64,000 nucleotides of DNA from Rhizobium rosettiformans W3 (lineage in GTDB: Bacteria > Pseudomonadota > Alphaproteobacteria > Rhizobiales > Rhizobiaceae), in the NCBI RefSeq assembly GCF_004912135.1, contig NZ_STGU01000002.1:496001-560000 (forward strand). The letters are read 5' to 3'. Shown here piece by piece: positions 49,780 through 58,922 of the stretch. The position numbers were made by a program, and so were the translations under genes. The notes beneath the pieces were generated by a model that saw only the letters and a program-made list of their open reading frames with translations, was not told where the DNA came from and did no database searches. Positions within the stretch are counted from its first letter, which is position 1. Every line of letters starts with the position of its first letter.

Positions 49780-50268
49780 TTACTGGCCGCCGAGGATGTT
49801 GCGAACGCTGTTGGCTGCACCGCCGCCGCCAGCCAGAAGCTGCTGCAGGAAGGTGAGGTCGCGACCACCGGTCGGGGTCGTGCGGGAAATCGTGTCGAAC
49901 ACCTTGCCGTCCTGCAGGGTGTAGTTGGCGCGCTGGGTCACGACGCCGTCCTTGTCGAAGTAGATCGCCAGGATCTGCTGGTCGACGAGGCGCTGCTTCA
50001 TGAAGGCAACGGGGCGAGTACGCTTCTGGGAGATGTAGTAGAACACCTCGCCGTCGAAGGTCGCCGTGGTCGACGGTGTGCCGAGCGACAGCAGGACCTG
50101 TTCGCGGCTCGAGCCGACCGGCACGAGATCGAGCGCCGCCTGGTCAACGACGTAGCCGTTGTGGAAGACTTCGGATGTCTGGCAGGCGGAGAGGCCAAGT
50201 GTGACGGCAAGAGCAAGTGCGGTCGTGCTCAGGAGCTTCCTGTCCGACTTGAAAATCCTGATATCCAC
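49780..50268 (-). CDS. bamE: outer-membrane assembly lipoprotein BamE (SmpA/OmlA)
   Basis: The 162-residue lipoprotein of the BAM complex has a basic start (DIRIFKSDRKLL), a hydrophobic segment and the lipobox LSAC. The mature part shows the BamE core: YVVDQAALDLVPVGSSREQVLLSLGTPST, then FYYISQKRTRP and LAIYFDKDGVV. The GTG at 50266-50268 is chosen because GGAG lies eight bases upstream; an in-frame ATG at 50283 would add five residues. Divergent from the Cbp3-type chaperone gene. Confidence 0.88.
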   Translation of the reverse strand: MDIRIFKSDRKLLSTTALALAVTLGLSACQTSEVFHNGYVVDQAALDLVPVGSSREQVLLSLGTPSTTATFDGEVFYYISQKRTRPVAFMKQRLVDQQILAIYFDKDGVVTQRANYTLQDGKVFDTISRTTPTGGRDLTFLQQLLAGGGGAANSVRNILGGQ

Positions 50269-50524
50269 GCAAACGTCTCCCATGACTGTCGATGGCGCCT
50301 GCCAGCGCCGGAATGCTTCTGCGCATAGCATTGTGGCCTTTCCGGGGAAAGCTGCCGCAAAGCCCGCACTGCCGATTTGCCAAGCATTCTGCCGCAGGAT
50401 GCGGCATCGCTGCCGGACATCGGCATTGCAATTCACGCCTGCTTCGGTAAACCAGCTTTCGCAATCATGCAACACGACCACGTCCGGGCTCACCACTTCG
50501 GTCGGCTCTTTTTGGTGGAATTGG

Positions 50525-51064
50525 ATGGTATTCGGCTTCTTTCGACAGAAAAGAAACAATCAGGTGATCGTCGAGCGGCAATACGGCGCGCTGACGGCGG
50601 CTGCCCGCACGCCTGCCTTCTATCTCGACATGAACGTGCCCGACACGGTGATCGGTCGCTTCGAGATGCTGACGATCATGCTGATTCTCTATTTCCGCCG
50701 CACGGCAAAGTCCCCGCGCAGTGGCCAGGAGATCGCCCAGAACATCATCGACGCCTTTTTCGAAGACGTCGATCATTCGATCCGCGAGCTGGGCGTCGGC
50801 GATCCCGGCGTTCCCAAGCGCATGAAGAAGCTTGCCGGCATGTATTACGGGCGCCTCGAATCCTATGCGGCGGCGCTCGATAAGAACGACCACCAGGAAC
50901 TGGCTGCCGCCCTGAAGCGCAACATCCATCCGGAAGAAGGCGATGCCGCCCCCTCCATGCAGGCGCTGGCCGACTGGATGTTCGAGGCCGAGCGGGCGCT
51001 TTCGGCCCTGGACGAGAACGAAATCGAGACGGGCATGGCCCGAATTGCGGTTCCGGGAGCCTGA
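50525..51064 (+). CDS. Cbp3-type ubiquinol-cytochrome c chaperone
   Basis: The 179-residue protein fits the family of Cbp3/UQCC1, which helps assemble the cytochrome bc1 complex. Conserved features: LTAAARTPAFYLDMNVPDTVIGRFEML, LFFRRT-like ILYFRRTAK, AQNIIDAFFEDVDHSIRELGVGD and KRMKKLAGMYYGRLESY. The ATG at 50525 is the family start (MVFGFFRQKR). The frame continues 366 bases upstream across the divergent promoter, which is not coding. The DUF177 gene follows 68 bases later. Confidence 0.87.
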   Translation: MVFGFFRQKRNNQVIVERQYGALTAAARTPAFYLDMNVPDTVIGRFEMLTIMLILYFRRTAKSPRSGQEIAQNIIDAFFEDVDHSIRELGVGDPGVPKRMKKLAGMYYGRLESYAAALDKNDHQELAAALKRNIHPEEGDAAPSMQALADWMFEAERALSALDENEIETGMARIAVPGA

Positions 51065-51132
51065 ACGCCAACGGGCGCCGCAAGGTGCCGGGGCGTGGAC
51101 AGGGCCGGACGCAGCCGAAAGGAACGACGATC

Positions 51133-51693
51133 ATGACAAGCAGCAATAAGAAGGATGGCAACGAGTTCAGCTACCTCGTGAAGGTCGGCCACGTCTCGGC
51201 CAATCCGGTTCAGGTGCATGTCGAGGCCGATGAGCGCGAGCGGGCGGGGCTTGCCGAATTGTGGAAGGTCGAGGGCGTGAACCGCCTGGCCGCCGATCTG
51301 CAGATCGCCCGCTGGAAGAAAGACGGTGTCCGCATCAAGGGCCATGTCTCCGGCGAAGTGGTGCAGGCCTGTGTCGTGACGCTGGAGCCTGTCGTCACGA
51401 CCATCGAGCAGGAAATCGACCAGATCTTCGTGCCGGAAGGCTCCAAGCTCGCCCGCATCGTGCTCGATGGCGCCGGCGAAATGGTGCTCGATCCTGATGG
51501 CCCTGATCTTCCCGAGCAGTTCACCGGCGACACCATCGATGCGGGCGCGCTCGTTGCAGAATTCGCTGCTCTGGACATCGATCCCTATCCCAAGAAGGCG
51601 GGTGTGACCTTCAAGGAGCACATCGAAAGCAGGGACGAAGCGGAAAAGAAGCCATCTCCCTTTGCGGTCCTGAAGGACTGGAAAAAGGATTGA
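51133..51693 (+). CDS. YceD/DUF177 family protein
   Basis: The 186-residue protein has the DUF177 pattern: a central GEVVQACVVTLEPVVTTIEQEI, then DPDGPDLPEQFTGDTIDAGALVAEF and LALDIDPYPKK-like ALDIDPYPKKAG. In many bacteria yceD lies between rpmF and plsX and is implicated in 23S rRNA metabolism. Here rpmF is absent, as is usual in alphaproteobacteria. AAAGGA lies nine bases before the ATG at 51133. plsX follows after 101 bases. Confidence 0.87.
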   Translation: MTSSNKKDGNEFSYLVKVGHVSANPVQVHVEADERERAGLAELWKVEGVNRLAADLQIARWKKDGVRIKGHVSGEVVQACVVTLEPVVTTIEQEIDQIFVPEGSKLARIVLDGAGEMVLDPDGPDLPEQFTGDTIDAGALVAEFAALDIDPYPKKAGVTFKEHIESRDEAEKKPSPFAVLKDWKKD

Positions 51694-51794
51694 TCATCCC
51701 CCATCTGCACCTGCGGGTGGGTTGTGTGCCGAGTGAAAAGCGCTATTTTGGCCGAAAATATCGCTGACCAGCGATGAAGAAGGGTCAGGTCTAA

Positions 51795-52841
51795 GTGATC
51801 AGAATTTCTGTCGACGTGATGGGTGGAGACTTCGGTCCCGAGGTCGTCATCCCCGGTGCTGCCAAGGCACTCGAGCGCCATCCCGATGTCACCTTCCTTC
51901 TCTTCGGCCAGCAGGAACGCTGCATGCCTATCCTGGCGCAGTTCCCGAAGCTGAAGGAGAAGTCGACCTTTCATCACTGTGACGTCTCCGTCACCATGGA
52001 TGAAAAGCCGAGCCAAGCCCTGCGCCGCGGCCGCTACGTCTCCAGCATGTGGCGTTCGATCGAGGCCGTGAAGACGGGCCAGGCCGACGTCGTCGTGTCA
52101 GCCGGCAATACCGGCGCGCTGATGGCCATGGCGAAGTTCTGCCTGCGCACGATGGCGACCATCGAGCGGCCGGCGATCGCCGCAATCTGGCCGACGCTGT
52201 CGGGCGAGAGCATTGTGCTCGACGTCGGTGCCGGCATTGGCGCCGATGCCCAGCAATTGCTCGATTTCGCCGTTATGGGTGGCGCCATGGCGCGCGCCCT
52301 GTTTGAAATCGAGAAGCCCATGGTCGGCCTGCTGAATGTCGGCGTGGAAGAGATCAAGGGCCAGGAAGAAGTCAAGGAAGCCGGTCGCCTGATCCGCGAA
52401 GCCGGCCTCGACACGATCGACTATTACGGCTTCGTCGAAGGTGACGACCTCGGCAAGGGCACGGTCGACGTGGTCGTGACCGAAGGCTTCACCGGCAATA
52501 TCGCGCTGAAGACCGCCGAAGGCACGGCCAAGCAGATCGCGGAGTATCTGCGCTCCGCCATGTCGCGCACCTGGATGGCCAAGCTCGGCTACATCCTCGC
52601 CAAGGGCGCCTTCGACCGCCTGCGCGAGAAGATGGACCCGCGCAAGGTCAATGGCGGCGTCTTCCTCGGCCTGAACGGCATCGTCATCAAGAGCCATGGC
52701 GGCACGGATGCCGAGGGCTTTGCGGCGGCTCTCGACGTGGGCTATGACATGGCCAGAAACGGTCTCACCCAGAAGATCGAAAACGACTTGAAAAAATATC
52801 ACGCGCGGCACCCGTCTCCGGCCGGCCCCGAAGCGGCGTGA
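51795..52841 (+). CDS. plsX: phosphate acyltransferase PlsX
   Basis: The 348-residue enzyme makes acyl-phosphate from acyl-ACP for phospholipid synthesis. Signatures: [19 protein letters not shown] at the start, [34 protein letters not shown] and [16 protein letters not shown]. It starts with GTG. Fifteen bases separate it from fabH, so phospholipid and fatty acid initiation genes are co-transcribed. Confidence 0.96.
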   Translation: MIRISVDVMGGDFGPEVVIPGAAKALERHPDVTFLLFGQQERCMPILAQFPKLKEKSTFHHCDVSVTMDEKPSQALRRGRYVSSMWRSIEAVKTGQADVVVSAGNTGALMAMAKFCLRTMATIERPAIAAIWPTLSGESIVLDVGAGIGADAQQLLDFAVMGGAMARALFEIEKPMVGLLNVGVEEIKGQEEVKEAGRLIREAGLDTIDYYGFVEGDDLGKGTVDVVVTEGFTGNIALKTAEGTAKQIAEYLRSAMSRTWMAKLGYILAKGAFDRLREKMDPRKVNGGVFLGLNGIVIKSHGGTDAEGFAAALDVGYDMARNGLTQKIENDLKKYHARHPSPAGPEAA

Positions 52842-52857
52842 AAGGTAGGAAACTCCA

Positions 52858-53829
52858 ATGATCCGTTCTGTAGTTCGCGGTTTCGGAGCAGCGCTCCCGA
52901 AACGGGTTGTGACCAATCGCGATCTCGAAAGCATGGTTGAAACCTCGGACGAGTGGATCGTCCAGCGAACCGGCATCAAGCAGCGTTACATCGCAGGCGA
53001 AGGCGAAACCACGGCATCGCTCGGTGCCGCCGCAGCGCAGGAAGCGCTGGAGCGCGCAGGCCTGACGGCTGCCGATATCGACCTCGTCATCTGTGCGACC
53101 TCGACGCCCGATAACACCTTCCCGGCAACCGCGGTCAACATCCAGAACCGGCTCGGCATGCATCACGGCTTCGGCTTCGACGTCCAGGCCGTCTGTTCCG
53201 GCTTCGTCTATGCCATGGCGACGGCGGATCTCTATATCCGTGGCGGCATGGCGAAGCGCGTCCTGGTCATCGGTGCGGAAACCTTCTCCCGCATCCTCGA
53301 CTGGACAGATCGCACCACCTGCGTGCTCTTCGGTGACGGCGCAGGCGCCCTCGTGCTCGAAGCCGCCGAAGGCGAGGGCACGGTCGCCGATCGCGGTGTT
53401 CTGACCTCGAACCTGCGCTCGGACGGGGCCCATCGCGAAAAGCTCTATGTTGACGGCGGCCCGTCGACCACCGGCACGGTCGGCCATCTGCGCATGGAAG
53501 GCCGCGAGGTCTTCAAGCATGCCGTGGGCATGATCACCGACGTGATCGAGGGCGCGTTCAATGCAACGGGCACGACCGCCGACGACATCGACTGGCTGGT
53601 TCCGCATCAGGCGAACAAGCGCATCATCGACGGTTCGGCAAAGAAGCTCGGCATCCCCGACGAGAAGGTCGTGATTACCGTCGACAAGCATGGCAATACC
53701 TCGGCTGCTTCCATTCCGCTGGCGCTCGCCACGGCTGCTGGCGACGGCCGCATCAAGAAGGGCGACCTTGTCATGCTCGAAGCGATGGGCGGTGGATTCA
53801 CCTGGGGCGCAGTGCTCGTTCGCTGGTAG
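52858..53829 (+). CDS. fabH: beta-ketoacyl-ACP synthase III
   Basis: The 323-residue condensing enzyme starts fatty-acid synthesis by joining acetyl-CoA to malonyl-ACP. The Cys-His-Asn triad is intact: C113 in [10 protein letters not shown]249 in VPHQANKRI and N279 in [15 protein letters not shown] precedes the ATG. Downstream, ihfA has its own possible promoter 108 bases away. Confidence 0.97.
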   Translation: MIRSVVRGFGAALPKRVVTNRDLESMVETSDEWIVQRTGIKQRYIAGEGETTASLGAAAAQEALERAGLTAADIDLVICATSTPDNTFPATAVNIQNRLGMHHGFGFDVQAVCSGFVYAMATADLYIRGGMAKRVLVIGAETFSRILDWTDRTTCVLFGDGAGALVLEAAEGEGTVADRGVLTSNLRSDGAHREKLYVDGGPSTTGTVGHLRMEGREVFKHAVGMITDVIEGAFNATGTTADDIDWLVPHQANKRIIDGSAKKLGIPDEKVVITVDKHGNTSAASIPLALATAAGDGRIKKGDLVMLEAMGGGFTWGAVLVRW

Positions 53830-53864
53830 CATTTGAAACCCTAAAAATTGCGCATCGACAAGCA

Positions 53865-53893
53865 CTTGACCGTTGCGGCCAAGGGCAATAGTC
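53865..53893 (+). promoter_or_regulatory. candidate sigma-70 promoter of ihfA
   Basis: CTTGAC at 53865-53870, the rhizobial -35 consensus, is followed after 17 bases by ATAGTC, a partial match to the CTATAT -10. It lies about 45 bases before the ihfA start. Confidence 0.4.
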
Positions 53894-53937
53894 TCTGCGC
53901 AATTCAACAAGATCATTGATTTAGGCGGGCGAGAACA

Positions 53938-54276
53938 ATGGCCGGAAAGACAGTGACGCGTGCGGATCTGGCAGAATCAGTCTTTCGCAAGGTCGGTCTT
54001 TCCAGAACGGAATCTGCCGAGCTGGTCGAGACCGTGATCGACGAGATCTGCAACGCCATCGTGCGCGGCGAATCCGTCAAGCTCTCCTCCTTCGCCACCT
54101 TCCAGGTCCGCAGCAAGAACGAGCGCATCGGCCGCAATCCGAAGACCGGCGAAGAAGTGCCGATCTCCCCGCGGCGTGTCATGACCTTCAAGGCGTCGAA
54201 CGTCCTGAAGCAGCGTATTCTCCGCGCCCATATTGCGCGAAAGGCCAAGCAGAAGCCTGCCAACCCGGCGGCCTGA
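53938..54276 (+). CDS. ihfA: integration host factor subunit alpha
   Basis: The 112-residue DNA-bending protein has [22 protein letters not shown] at the start, [28 protein letters not shown] as the beta-arm with its proline tip (RNPKTG), and [12 protein letters not shown]. The slightly longer basic C-terminal tail ([12 protein letters not shown]) is usual in rhizobia. merR follows 119 bases later. Confidence 0.95.
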   Translation: MAGKTVTRADLAESVFRKVGLSRTESAELVETVIDEICNAIVRGESVKLSSFATFQVRSKNERIGRNPKTGEEVPISPRRVMTFKASNVLKQRILRAHIARKAKQKPANPAA

Positions 54277-54395
54277 CATCGGCCAAAACCGGTGGAGCAT
54301 TTCTTCGCTGGTCACCAAGCGCTTGAAAAGCGATCCTCAACCCGTTGAAATGTGATCCGAGTCGTGCGGCCGTGCGACAGTCGAGGAGCGCCGTG

Positions 54396-54935
54396 ATGCA
54401 GTTAGACAAGAGCCCGGATGCTTTCCGGACCATCAGTGAGGTGGCGGATGATCTTGATCTGCCCCAACATGTCCTGCGTTTCTGGGAAACGCGCTTCCCG
54501 CAGATCAAGCCACTGAAGCGCGGCGGCGGACGCCGCTACTATCGCCCCGACGATGTCGAACTGCTGAAGGGCATCCGCCACCTGCTCTACGATCAGGGTT
54601 ATACGATCAAGGGCGTGCAGAAGCTCCTGAAGACCAACGGCAACAAGGTCGTCATGGCCGTTGCCACGGGTGATGTTGCGACGATGGAAGCCCTCGTGGC
54701 CGCCAATGCATCGAAGGCCGATGATCCCAAGGTCAATCTCGACGAGGATCAGATTGTCGGGCGCCCGAAGGTCCGCACCAGCGGTCGCTTTTTCGGCTTC
54801 GGTGGCGGAGCGAACGACGACGCGCCGGAAATCTCCGTGGGCAAGGGGTCCGTCGGCAAGGAAGACCGTGCGCTCTTGCAGGAAGCCCTGTTCGACCTTC
54901 TGGAATGCAAGCGCCTGCTCGATCAGGTGCGCTGA
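54396..54935 (+). CDS. MerR family transcriptional regulator
   Basis: The 179-residue protein has an N-terminal MerR helix-turn-helix and wing: [33 protein letters not shown], then [35 protein letters not shown]. The C-terminal half is of low complexity with a Gly/Phe patch (GRFFGFGGG) and a final helix. It lacks metal-binding cysteines, so it is not a metal sensor. This gene follows ihfA in most rhizobia. GAGGAG lies seven bases upstream of the ATG at 54396. Confidence 0.88.
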   Translation: MQLDKSPDAFRTISEVADDLDLPQHVLRFWETRFPQIKPLKRGGGRRYYRPDDVELLKGIRHLLYDQGYTIKGVQKLLKTNGNKVVMAVATGDVATMEALVAANASKADDPKVNLDEDQIVGRPKVRTSGRFFGFGGGANDDAPEISVGKGSVGKEDRALLQEALFDLLECKRLLDQVR

Positions 54936-55015
54936 TCCTCAAGCCTTTCTTCAAGATGGAACACCGCTCGCGCCTCGGGCGTTGAGGGACCGACACGCAA
55001 CACGCGCGAGGCCCC

Positions 55016-55429
55016 ATGAAACGCCATCTCTTGACTATCCCGCTTCTGTCCCTGCTTGCCGTCGCACCGGCGCATGCCCAGCAGAGCTCGACCGGCTCCG
55101 CAACCACCGAGGCGCGGCCGACCACCGTCGAAGATGCCTGCATCTTCGTGGCGAAGAGTATGCTGATGGTGAAGGACTTGAAGATCGGCGTGGTTCAGGC
55201 CTTCCCCGAGCTCGATCCGCCCGGCGCACGTCTGACCTATTCGACCCGGATGGATTCCGAGCCGCAGGACATCACCGACGAGATCGAATGCCAGTTCGAA
55301 CGTGGTGCCGAGCCGCTCCAGGTCACACGCTTCTGCATGGATGTCACCTGCTACGCCGCAAACAGCGAGGAACCCGAAGAGCGTCGCCGCTTCGAGGAAG
55401 TCCGTGCCCTGATGCAGCGGCTGAAGTGA
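55016..55429 (+). CDS. small secreted protein of unknown function
   Basis: The 137-residue product has a signal peptide (MKRHLLTIPLLSLLAVAPAHA-Q) and a mature domain with four cysteines (DACIF, IECQF, RFCMDVTCY) that could form two disulfides. No known domain is recognised. It begins 80 bases after merR and lies just before tRNA-Pro, so it is the last host gene before the prophage. Confidence 0.68.
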   Translation: MKRHLLTIPLLSLLAVAPAHAQQSSTGSATTEARPTTVEDACIFVAKSMLMVKDLKIGVVQAFPELDPPGARLTYSTRMDSEPQDITDEIECQFERGAEPLQVTRFCMDVTCYAANSEEPEERRRFEEVRALMQRLK

Positions 55430-55539
55430 TCATCCTCTCATTTTTTCGGTCGCCCTGGAGTTTCCCCTTGCGCGGAAATGACTGACTGTCTAAAGGGAAC
55501 TGGCTGTCGAGCGGGTCAAATCGCACGACAAGCCGGTGA

Positions 55540-55616
<77 letters not shown>

Positions 55617-55631
55617 TTTAAAACAAGAACT

Positions 55632-55665
55632 TAGCCACTCCCTTGCGGGGTGGCTATTTTCTTTT
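55632..55665 (+). terminator. intrinsic terminator after tRNA-Pro
   Basis: TAGCCACTCCC pairs with GGGGTGGCTA (one bulge) across a four-base loop, followed by TTTTCTTTTT. Confidence 0.8.
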
Positions 55666-55765
55666 TAGCCACATTGTAGCCAATTCTGACGTCTCCCCGG
55701 CGCTGCGGCAACGGGTTACGACCGGAGGGTGGCCGAGGAGACGATTCGGCTTGCGCCGAATTAGG

Positions 55766-56062
55766 TTAGTTCACTGTCTTGCCGGCCGCGCTCCTTGCCC
55801 GATCGCGTTCGCCTCGTTCCATGCTGATCCTCTCGACATCGGCAAGGGTTGGCGCTTTGCGCTTTTCGCCTTGGATCTCCTTCTTGCATTCATCCAGCAT
55901 CTTCATAAGGACGGGAAATCCTTCGAATGCAGATTCAATGCCGATTGAGGCTGCACCGACTCGTGATGATGGCAGGCCCTCACTATCCAATCCCGTCTCT
56001 GCTGATTCCAGGAAGAACTTGATGTGCCGAACTTCGGCCAGTAGCTGTTCAATCTTGTCCAT
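55766..56062 (-). CDS. small prophage protein of unknown function
   Basis: The 98-residue acidic, helical protein begins MDKIEQLLAEVRHIKFFLES and has many Glu/Lys/Arg residues in its second half (KKEIQGEKRKAPTLADVERI). No known domain. AGGAG lies seven bases before the ATG at 56060-56062. It is the first gene inside the element, transcribed toward tRNA-Pro. Confidence 0.6.
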   Translation of the reverse strand: MDKIEQLLAEVRHIKFFLESAETGLDSEGLPSSRVGAASIGIESAFEGFPVLMKMLDECKKEIQGEKRKAPTLADVERISMERGERDRARSAAGKTVN

Positions 56063-56210
56063 TGCACTTCTCCTCTTGAATGCGGCCAATCGGCGCGCCG
56101 TTTAGTCACCTGCGAATTTCTGCCCCGCTCACCAATCAAAGGGAGCAGGGCGCGACGGGTTGGTGAAGCTGGTGAGACTTCCTAGTTGGTGGCCTCGCCG
56201 CCGCTGTAGA

Positions 56211-56287
56211 TGGTGGTCCCAGAAGTGTTCGAAACTTCAACCTGCCGAGTAGAAATCGGCCGCTCTATCCAGTTGAGCTATGGGACC
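56211..56287 (-). tRNA. tRNA-Arg (anticodon UCU) inside the prophage
   Basis: The minus strand folds into a perfect cloverleaf: acceptor GGTCCCA/TGGGACC, D-arm GCTC/GAGC, anticodon stem GCCGA/TCGGC with loop TTTCTAC (anticodon TCT), T-arm GAAGT-TTCGAAC-ACTTC and an encoded CCA. It would read AGA and AGG codons, which are rare in this GC-rich host. Confidence 0.92.
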
Positions 56288-56295
56288 AGAACTTA

Positions 56296-56544
56296 TCACG
56301 CCCTCATCGCGGCCTGCGCTTCCCGTGCGATCTCCCCGGCCGTGTCGAGGATATCGGCCAGCGCCATGAAGACTTCGTCGCCGCTGTCCTTCAGTTCCTC
56401 AATGAACAAGTTCATCCCGATCGTCAAAGCGGCCAGCCGGCGAACATGCGGTTCGGCCAGGATGAGGCGCTTCGAATTCTGAAACACCCGCAGCGTGATC
56501 GCCTCATCTTCAGCGGTAAGTGGTCTGTGTGCCTCTGCCTGCAT
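56296..56544 (-). CDS. small prophage protein of unknown function
   Basis: The 82-residue acidic helical protein (MQAEAHRPLTAEDEAITLRV at the start; ADILDTAGEIAREAQAAMRA at the end) has no recognised domain. A purine-rich GGGGGCAACGGAA precedes the ATG. It lies eight bases upstream of the tRNA-Arg gene on the same strand, so the tRNA could be co-transcribed with it. Confidence 0.55.
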   Translation of the reverse strand: MQAEAHRPLTAEDEAITLRVFQNSKRLILAEPHVRRLAALTIGMNLFIEELKDSGDEVFMALADILDTAGEIAREAQAAMRA

Positions 56545-56787
56545 TTCCGTTGCCCCCTTGGCCCGTGTTGATGAAAAGGAAGATGGCGGAACAAACGCCT
56601 GCCGTCAACGGTTAAAAGCGAATAAAATCAGCAACTTGACTACTGTTCTACAAATTTGTCAAAGTTCTAATATAAAATCAATCGGTTGCTTCTTGTGTGG
56701 TTGTGCAAGAAAAATGCTCTACCCTGAGAACCCACGGTTGCCACCCCGGATTGGCGGCACTACCGTCCCCTCGTGAAGGAGATGGGA

Positions 56788-57120
56788 ATGGATTTGCAAG
56801 CCAGGAACCGGAAGATCTATGAGATGCGGCAACAGGGCGCGAAGCTGAGTGATATCGGCGATGCATTCGAGATGTCTGCAGGCCGGGCCGGTATCATATG
56901 CAGAGAGATGGCCGCCCTCGCGAAAGAACGGCCCGTTCCCGATGGTCTATCCCTCAAGACCGCAAAGGCCATCGAGTGGGCATTCGGTATCTGGCCGTCG
57001 GCGGATACTGTGGAAGAGATCGCCGACCGTAAGGATGAGTGGTTGCGGGCTCATGGCATCGGCCGGAAGCAGTATCTGGAGATTGAGGCTTGGGTGGCCA
57101 AGAACTCGAGCGAGGAATAA
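56788..57120 (+). CDS. small helix-turn-helix prophage protein
   Basis: The 110-residue protein has a likely HTH (MRQQGAKLSDIGDAFEMSAGRAGIICREM, about residues 13-41), resembling the sigma-70 region 4/transposase-type fold, followed by a helical tail with LSLKTAKAIEWAFG. The ATG at 56788 is chosen because AAGGAG lies six bases before it; earlier GTG and ATG codons in frame overlap that site. The 243-base stretch before it is AT-rich (ATATAAAATCAATCGG) and probably holds divergent promoters. May regulate the element. Confidence 0.6.
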   Translation: MDLQARNRKIYEMRQQGAKLSDIGDAFEMSAGRAGIICREMAALAKERPVPDGLSLKTAKAIEWAFGIWPSADTVEEIADRKDEWLRAHGIGRKQYLEIEAWVAKNSSEE

Positions 57121-57239
57121 GAACGGAACTGGAACATATTGCTTGTGGATTTAAGCTGCTCAACGCCCATTCTCACCTAAACATCTGACATATTCATAGC
57201 GGCAGTGCCGAATAGTCGTGTCGCCGGCCAGGGGGACCC

Positions 57240-58523
57240 ATGCCCGAATACAAATTGAAGGTCGACCGTCTGAATGACAAAGAGGTTTGGAACTTCTTTC
57301 GCAGGGCCGCGGAGCTTCTCGATATCCCATCCGTAACCATAGCGATTGCCGGTTCCGCAGGCGGAACCGCGATCACGCTCGCTGATGCGGAGGAGGTAGG
57401 TAAGCTATCTTTCGATCACGACTCGTACATGCTTTTTTCCGCGAGCCTGTCGGGTAGCCAGTTCTCGATTTCTCTCTCTCGCGGCGCTTCCGATGATACT
57501 CCCTTCGGATTCGACAATCTAAGGATAAATAACGCTCAACGGGATTACAACTCCGGTGTAGATCCTTACGCGGAAGAGACCCTTCTTCAGCTAGGGCGAC
57601 TGGTAAGCCAAACTTTTGTCCCAACGCTCGCTAGCGCAAGCGGTCTCTACAGAGATCCTGCTACTTTCAAAGCGATCATGCAGTCGCACCAGCGAATGCT
57701 GGAGCGCATGCAAAAAACCATCACCGCAGTTGGTGAGGAGGCTGCTTCCGCCCGCGCCAAACTCGAGGACGAATATTGGCAAAAGTCATCGGCGCTCCTC
57801 AAGGAAAACGAAAAGCGCCGGAAGGAGCTCGATACCGAAGTTGAGCGCATCAAGGCGCGTCTGGCCGAAGACGAGCGCCATCTCGAAGAACGCAAGAAGG
57901 CGTTGGACGATCGGGACAACACGCATGCGAGACGCGCCCTTCATTCAACACTGAAGCAGCGTCTTGCCGAGCACGCGGCGAAGTTTGAGCTTACGGATGA
58001 CACCAAGGGCAGACGCAGGCCGATCCATATTGCTGTCTGGATAGCGGCAACAAGCTTGGTGGCACTGATTGTTTTCAATAGCTGGGCTCTGCAAGATGCG
58101 TTCGGTGGTGCGACGAGCGCGACTGCTTCAGTGATTATGCTGCTCAAGCCAGTCGGCCTCACGGTCGCCCTTCTCGGCCTCGTCTCCTGGTATCTGCGAT
58201 GGATGAATCGCTGGTTCGAACGACATGCTGACGCTGAGTTCCAGCTTAAGCAATTTGAACTTGATATCGATCGCGCGAGTTGGGTTGTGGAGACCGCGCT
58301 TGAGTGGCGATTCTCGCAAAACAGCGCCATTCCGCAGCACCTGCTCGACAACATCTCGCGCAACTTGTTCTCAAAAGGCGAGAAAGATGAAGCGGCAGAT
58401 ATGCACCCGGCCGATTACTTGGCCTCAGCACTGATCGGCAAGGCGTCAAGCGTTCGCCTCTCCGTCCCCGGTGGGGAGGTGGAACTGGGACCCAAGGCTC
58501 TAAGCGGCGCCGGCAAGAGCTAG
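57240..58523 (+). CDS. unrecognised coiled-coil protein with two membrane helices (likely prophage cargo)
   Basis: The 427-residue protein has an alpha/beta N-terminal domain (1-130), a long charged coiled coil (about 145-235; heptad-like LLKENEKRRKELDTEVERIK), a basic linker, two membrane helices (about 264-285 and 298-320) and a 100-residue C-terminal domain (WVVETALEWRFSQNSAIPQH). No known family is recognised. GGGGG precedes the ATG; GC content and codon use look lower than in host genes. It is the only long gene on this strand in the element, facing away from the tail genes, so it is a candidate accessory (moron) gene such as a defence or exclusion factor. That role is inference. Confidence 0.7.
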   Translation: MPEYKLKVDRLNDKEVWNFFRRAAELLDIPSVTIAIAGSAGGTAITLADAEEVGKLSFDHDSYMLFSASLSGSQFSISLSRGASDDTPFGFDNLRINNAQRDYNSGVDPYAEETLLQLGRLVSQTFVPTLASASGLYRDPATFKAIMQSHQRMLERMQKTITAVGEEAASARAKLEDEYWQKSSALLKENEKRRKELDTEVERIKARLAEDERHLEERKKALDDRDNTHARRALHSTLKQRLAEHAAKFELTDDTKGRRRPIHIAVWIAATSLVALIVFNSWALQDAFGGATSATASVIMLLKPVGLTVALLGLVSWYLRWMNRWFERHADAEFQLKQFELDIDRASWVVETALEWRFSQNSAIPQHLLDNISRNLFSKGEKDEAADMHPADYLASALIGKASSVRLSVPGGEVELGPKALSGAGKS

Positions 58524-58811
58524 TCAGATCCCCGCCACGCGCTCCGCTGCCCTCAGTACACGGCGTAATCCTGCGTCGTCAGGTGCGAGTTTGTCGTACT
58601 GGTCGTTGGCTGCCTCGCAGACGGCAGACCAAGCTTCTCGCGACAGTCGAACCAGAGGGCCGTCGCGCCCCTTCGGCGGCACCGCTCCAGGCTCGCCGTT
58701 GGGGCCGATGGTGATGCCAAAGTCTCGTATGGTGTTGCCGGCAAGATCGACGTCGAAATCCGCCAGGCGGATACCGCTACTGCGGCGCATGTTGATTACT
58801 TTTACTTCCAT
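58524..58811 (-). CDS. small prophage protein, possible SpoVG-like beta domain
   Basis: The 95-residue protein starts MEVKVINMRRSSGIRLADFD and continues VDLAGNTIRDFGITIGPNG, then PPKGRDGPLV and a C-terminal helix. The pattern (short strand, 'FDVD', 'IRDFGI', 'PPKGR') resembles small SpoVG-like phage proteins, weakly. Its stop abuts the stop of the convergent cargo gene with no spacer. It lies downstream of the gpD-like gene. Confidence 0.5.
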   Translation of the reverse strand: MEVKVINMRRSSGIRLADFDVDLAGNTIRDFGITIGPNGEPGAVPPKGRDGPLVRLSREAWSAVCEAANDQYDKLAPDDAGLRRVLRAAERVAGI

Positions 58812-58922
58812 ATTCTCTCTCGTTGGGAAGGAAACTGCATGGGAAATCCCGTGCAGGTTTGCTCGATGGGGTCAGGCGGGTCCGCCTGCAGAATGGCAGG
58901 GAGGACCCGCCGCCAGTTTCGC

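Noticed and set aside
56150..56287. Short minus-strand frame through the tRNA-Arg ending SGGEATN
   Set aside because: It is open for only about 30 codons, reads through a perfect tRNA cloverleaf and has no start with a ribosome site; the tRNA explains the sequence better.
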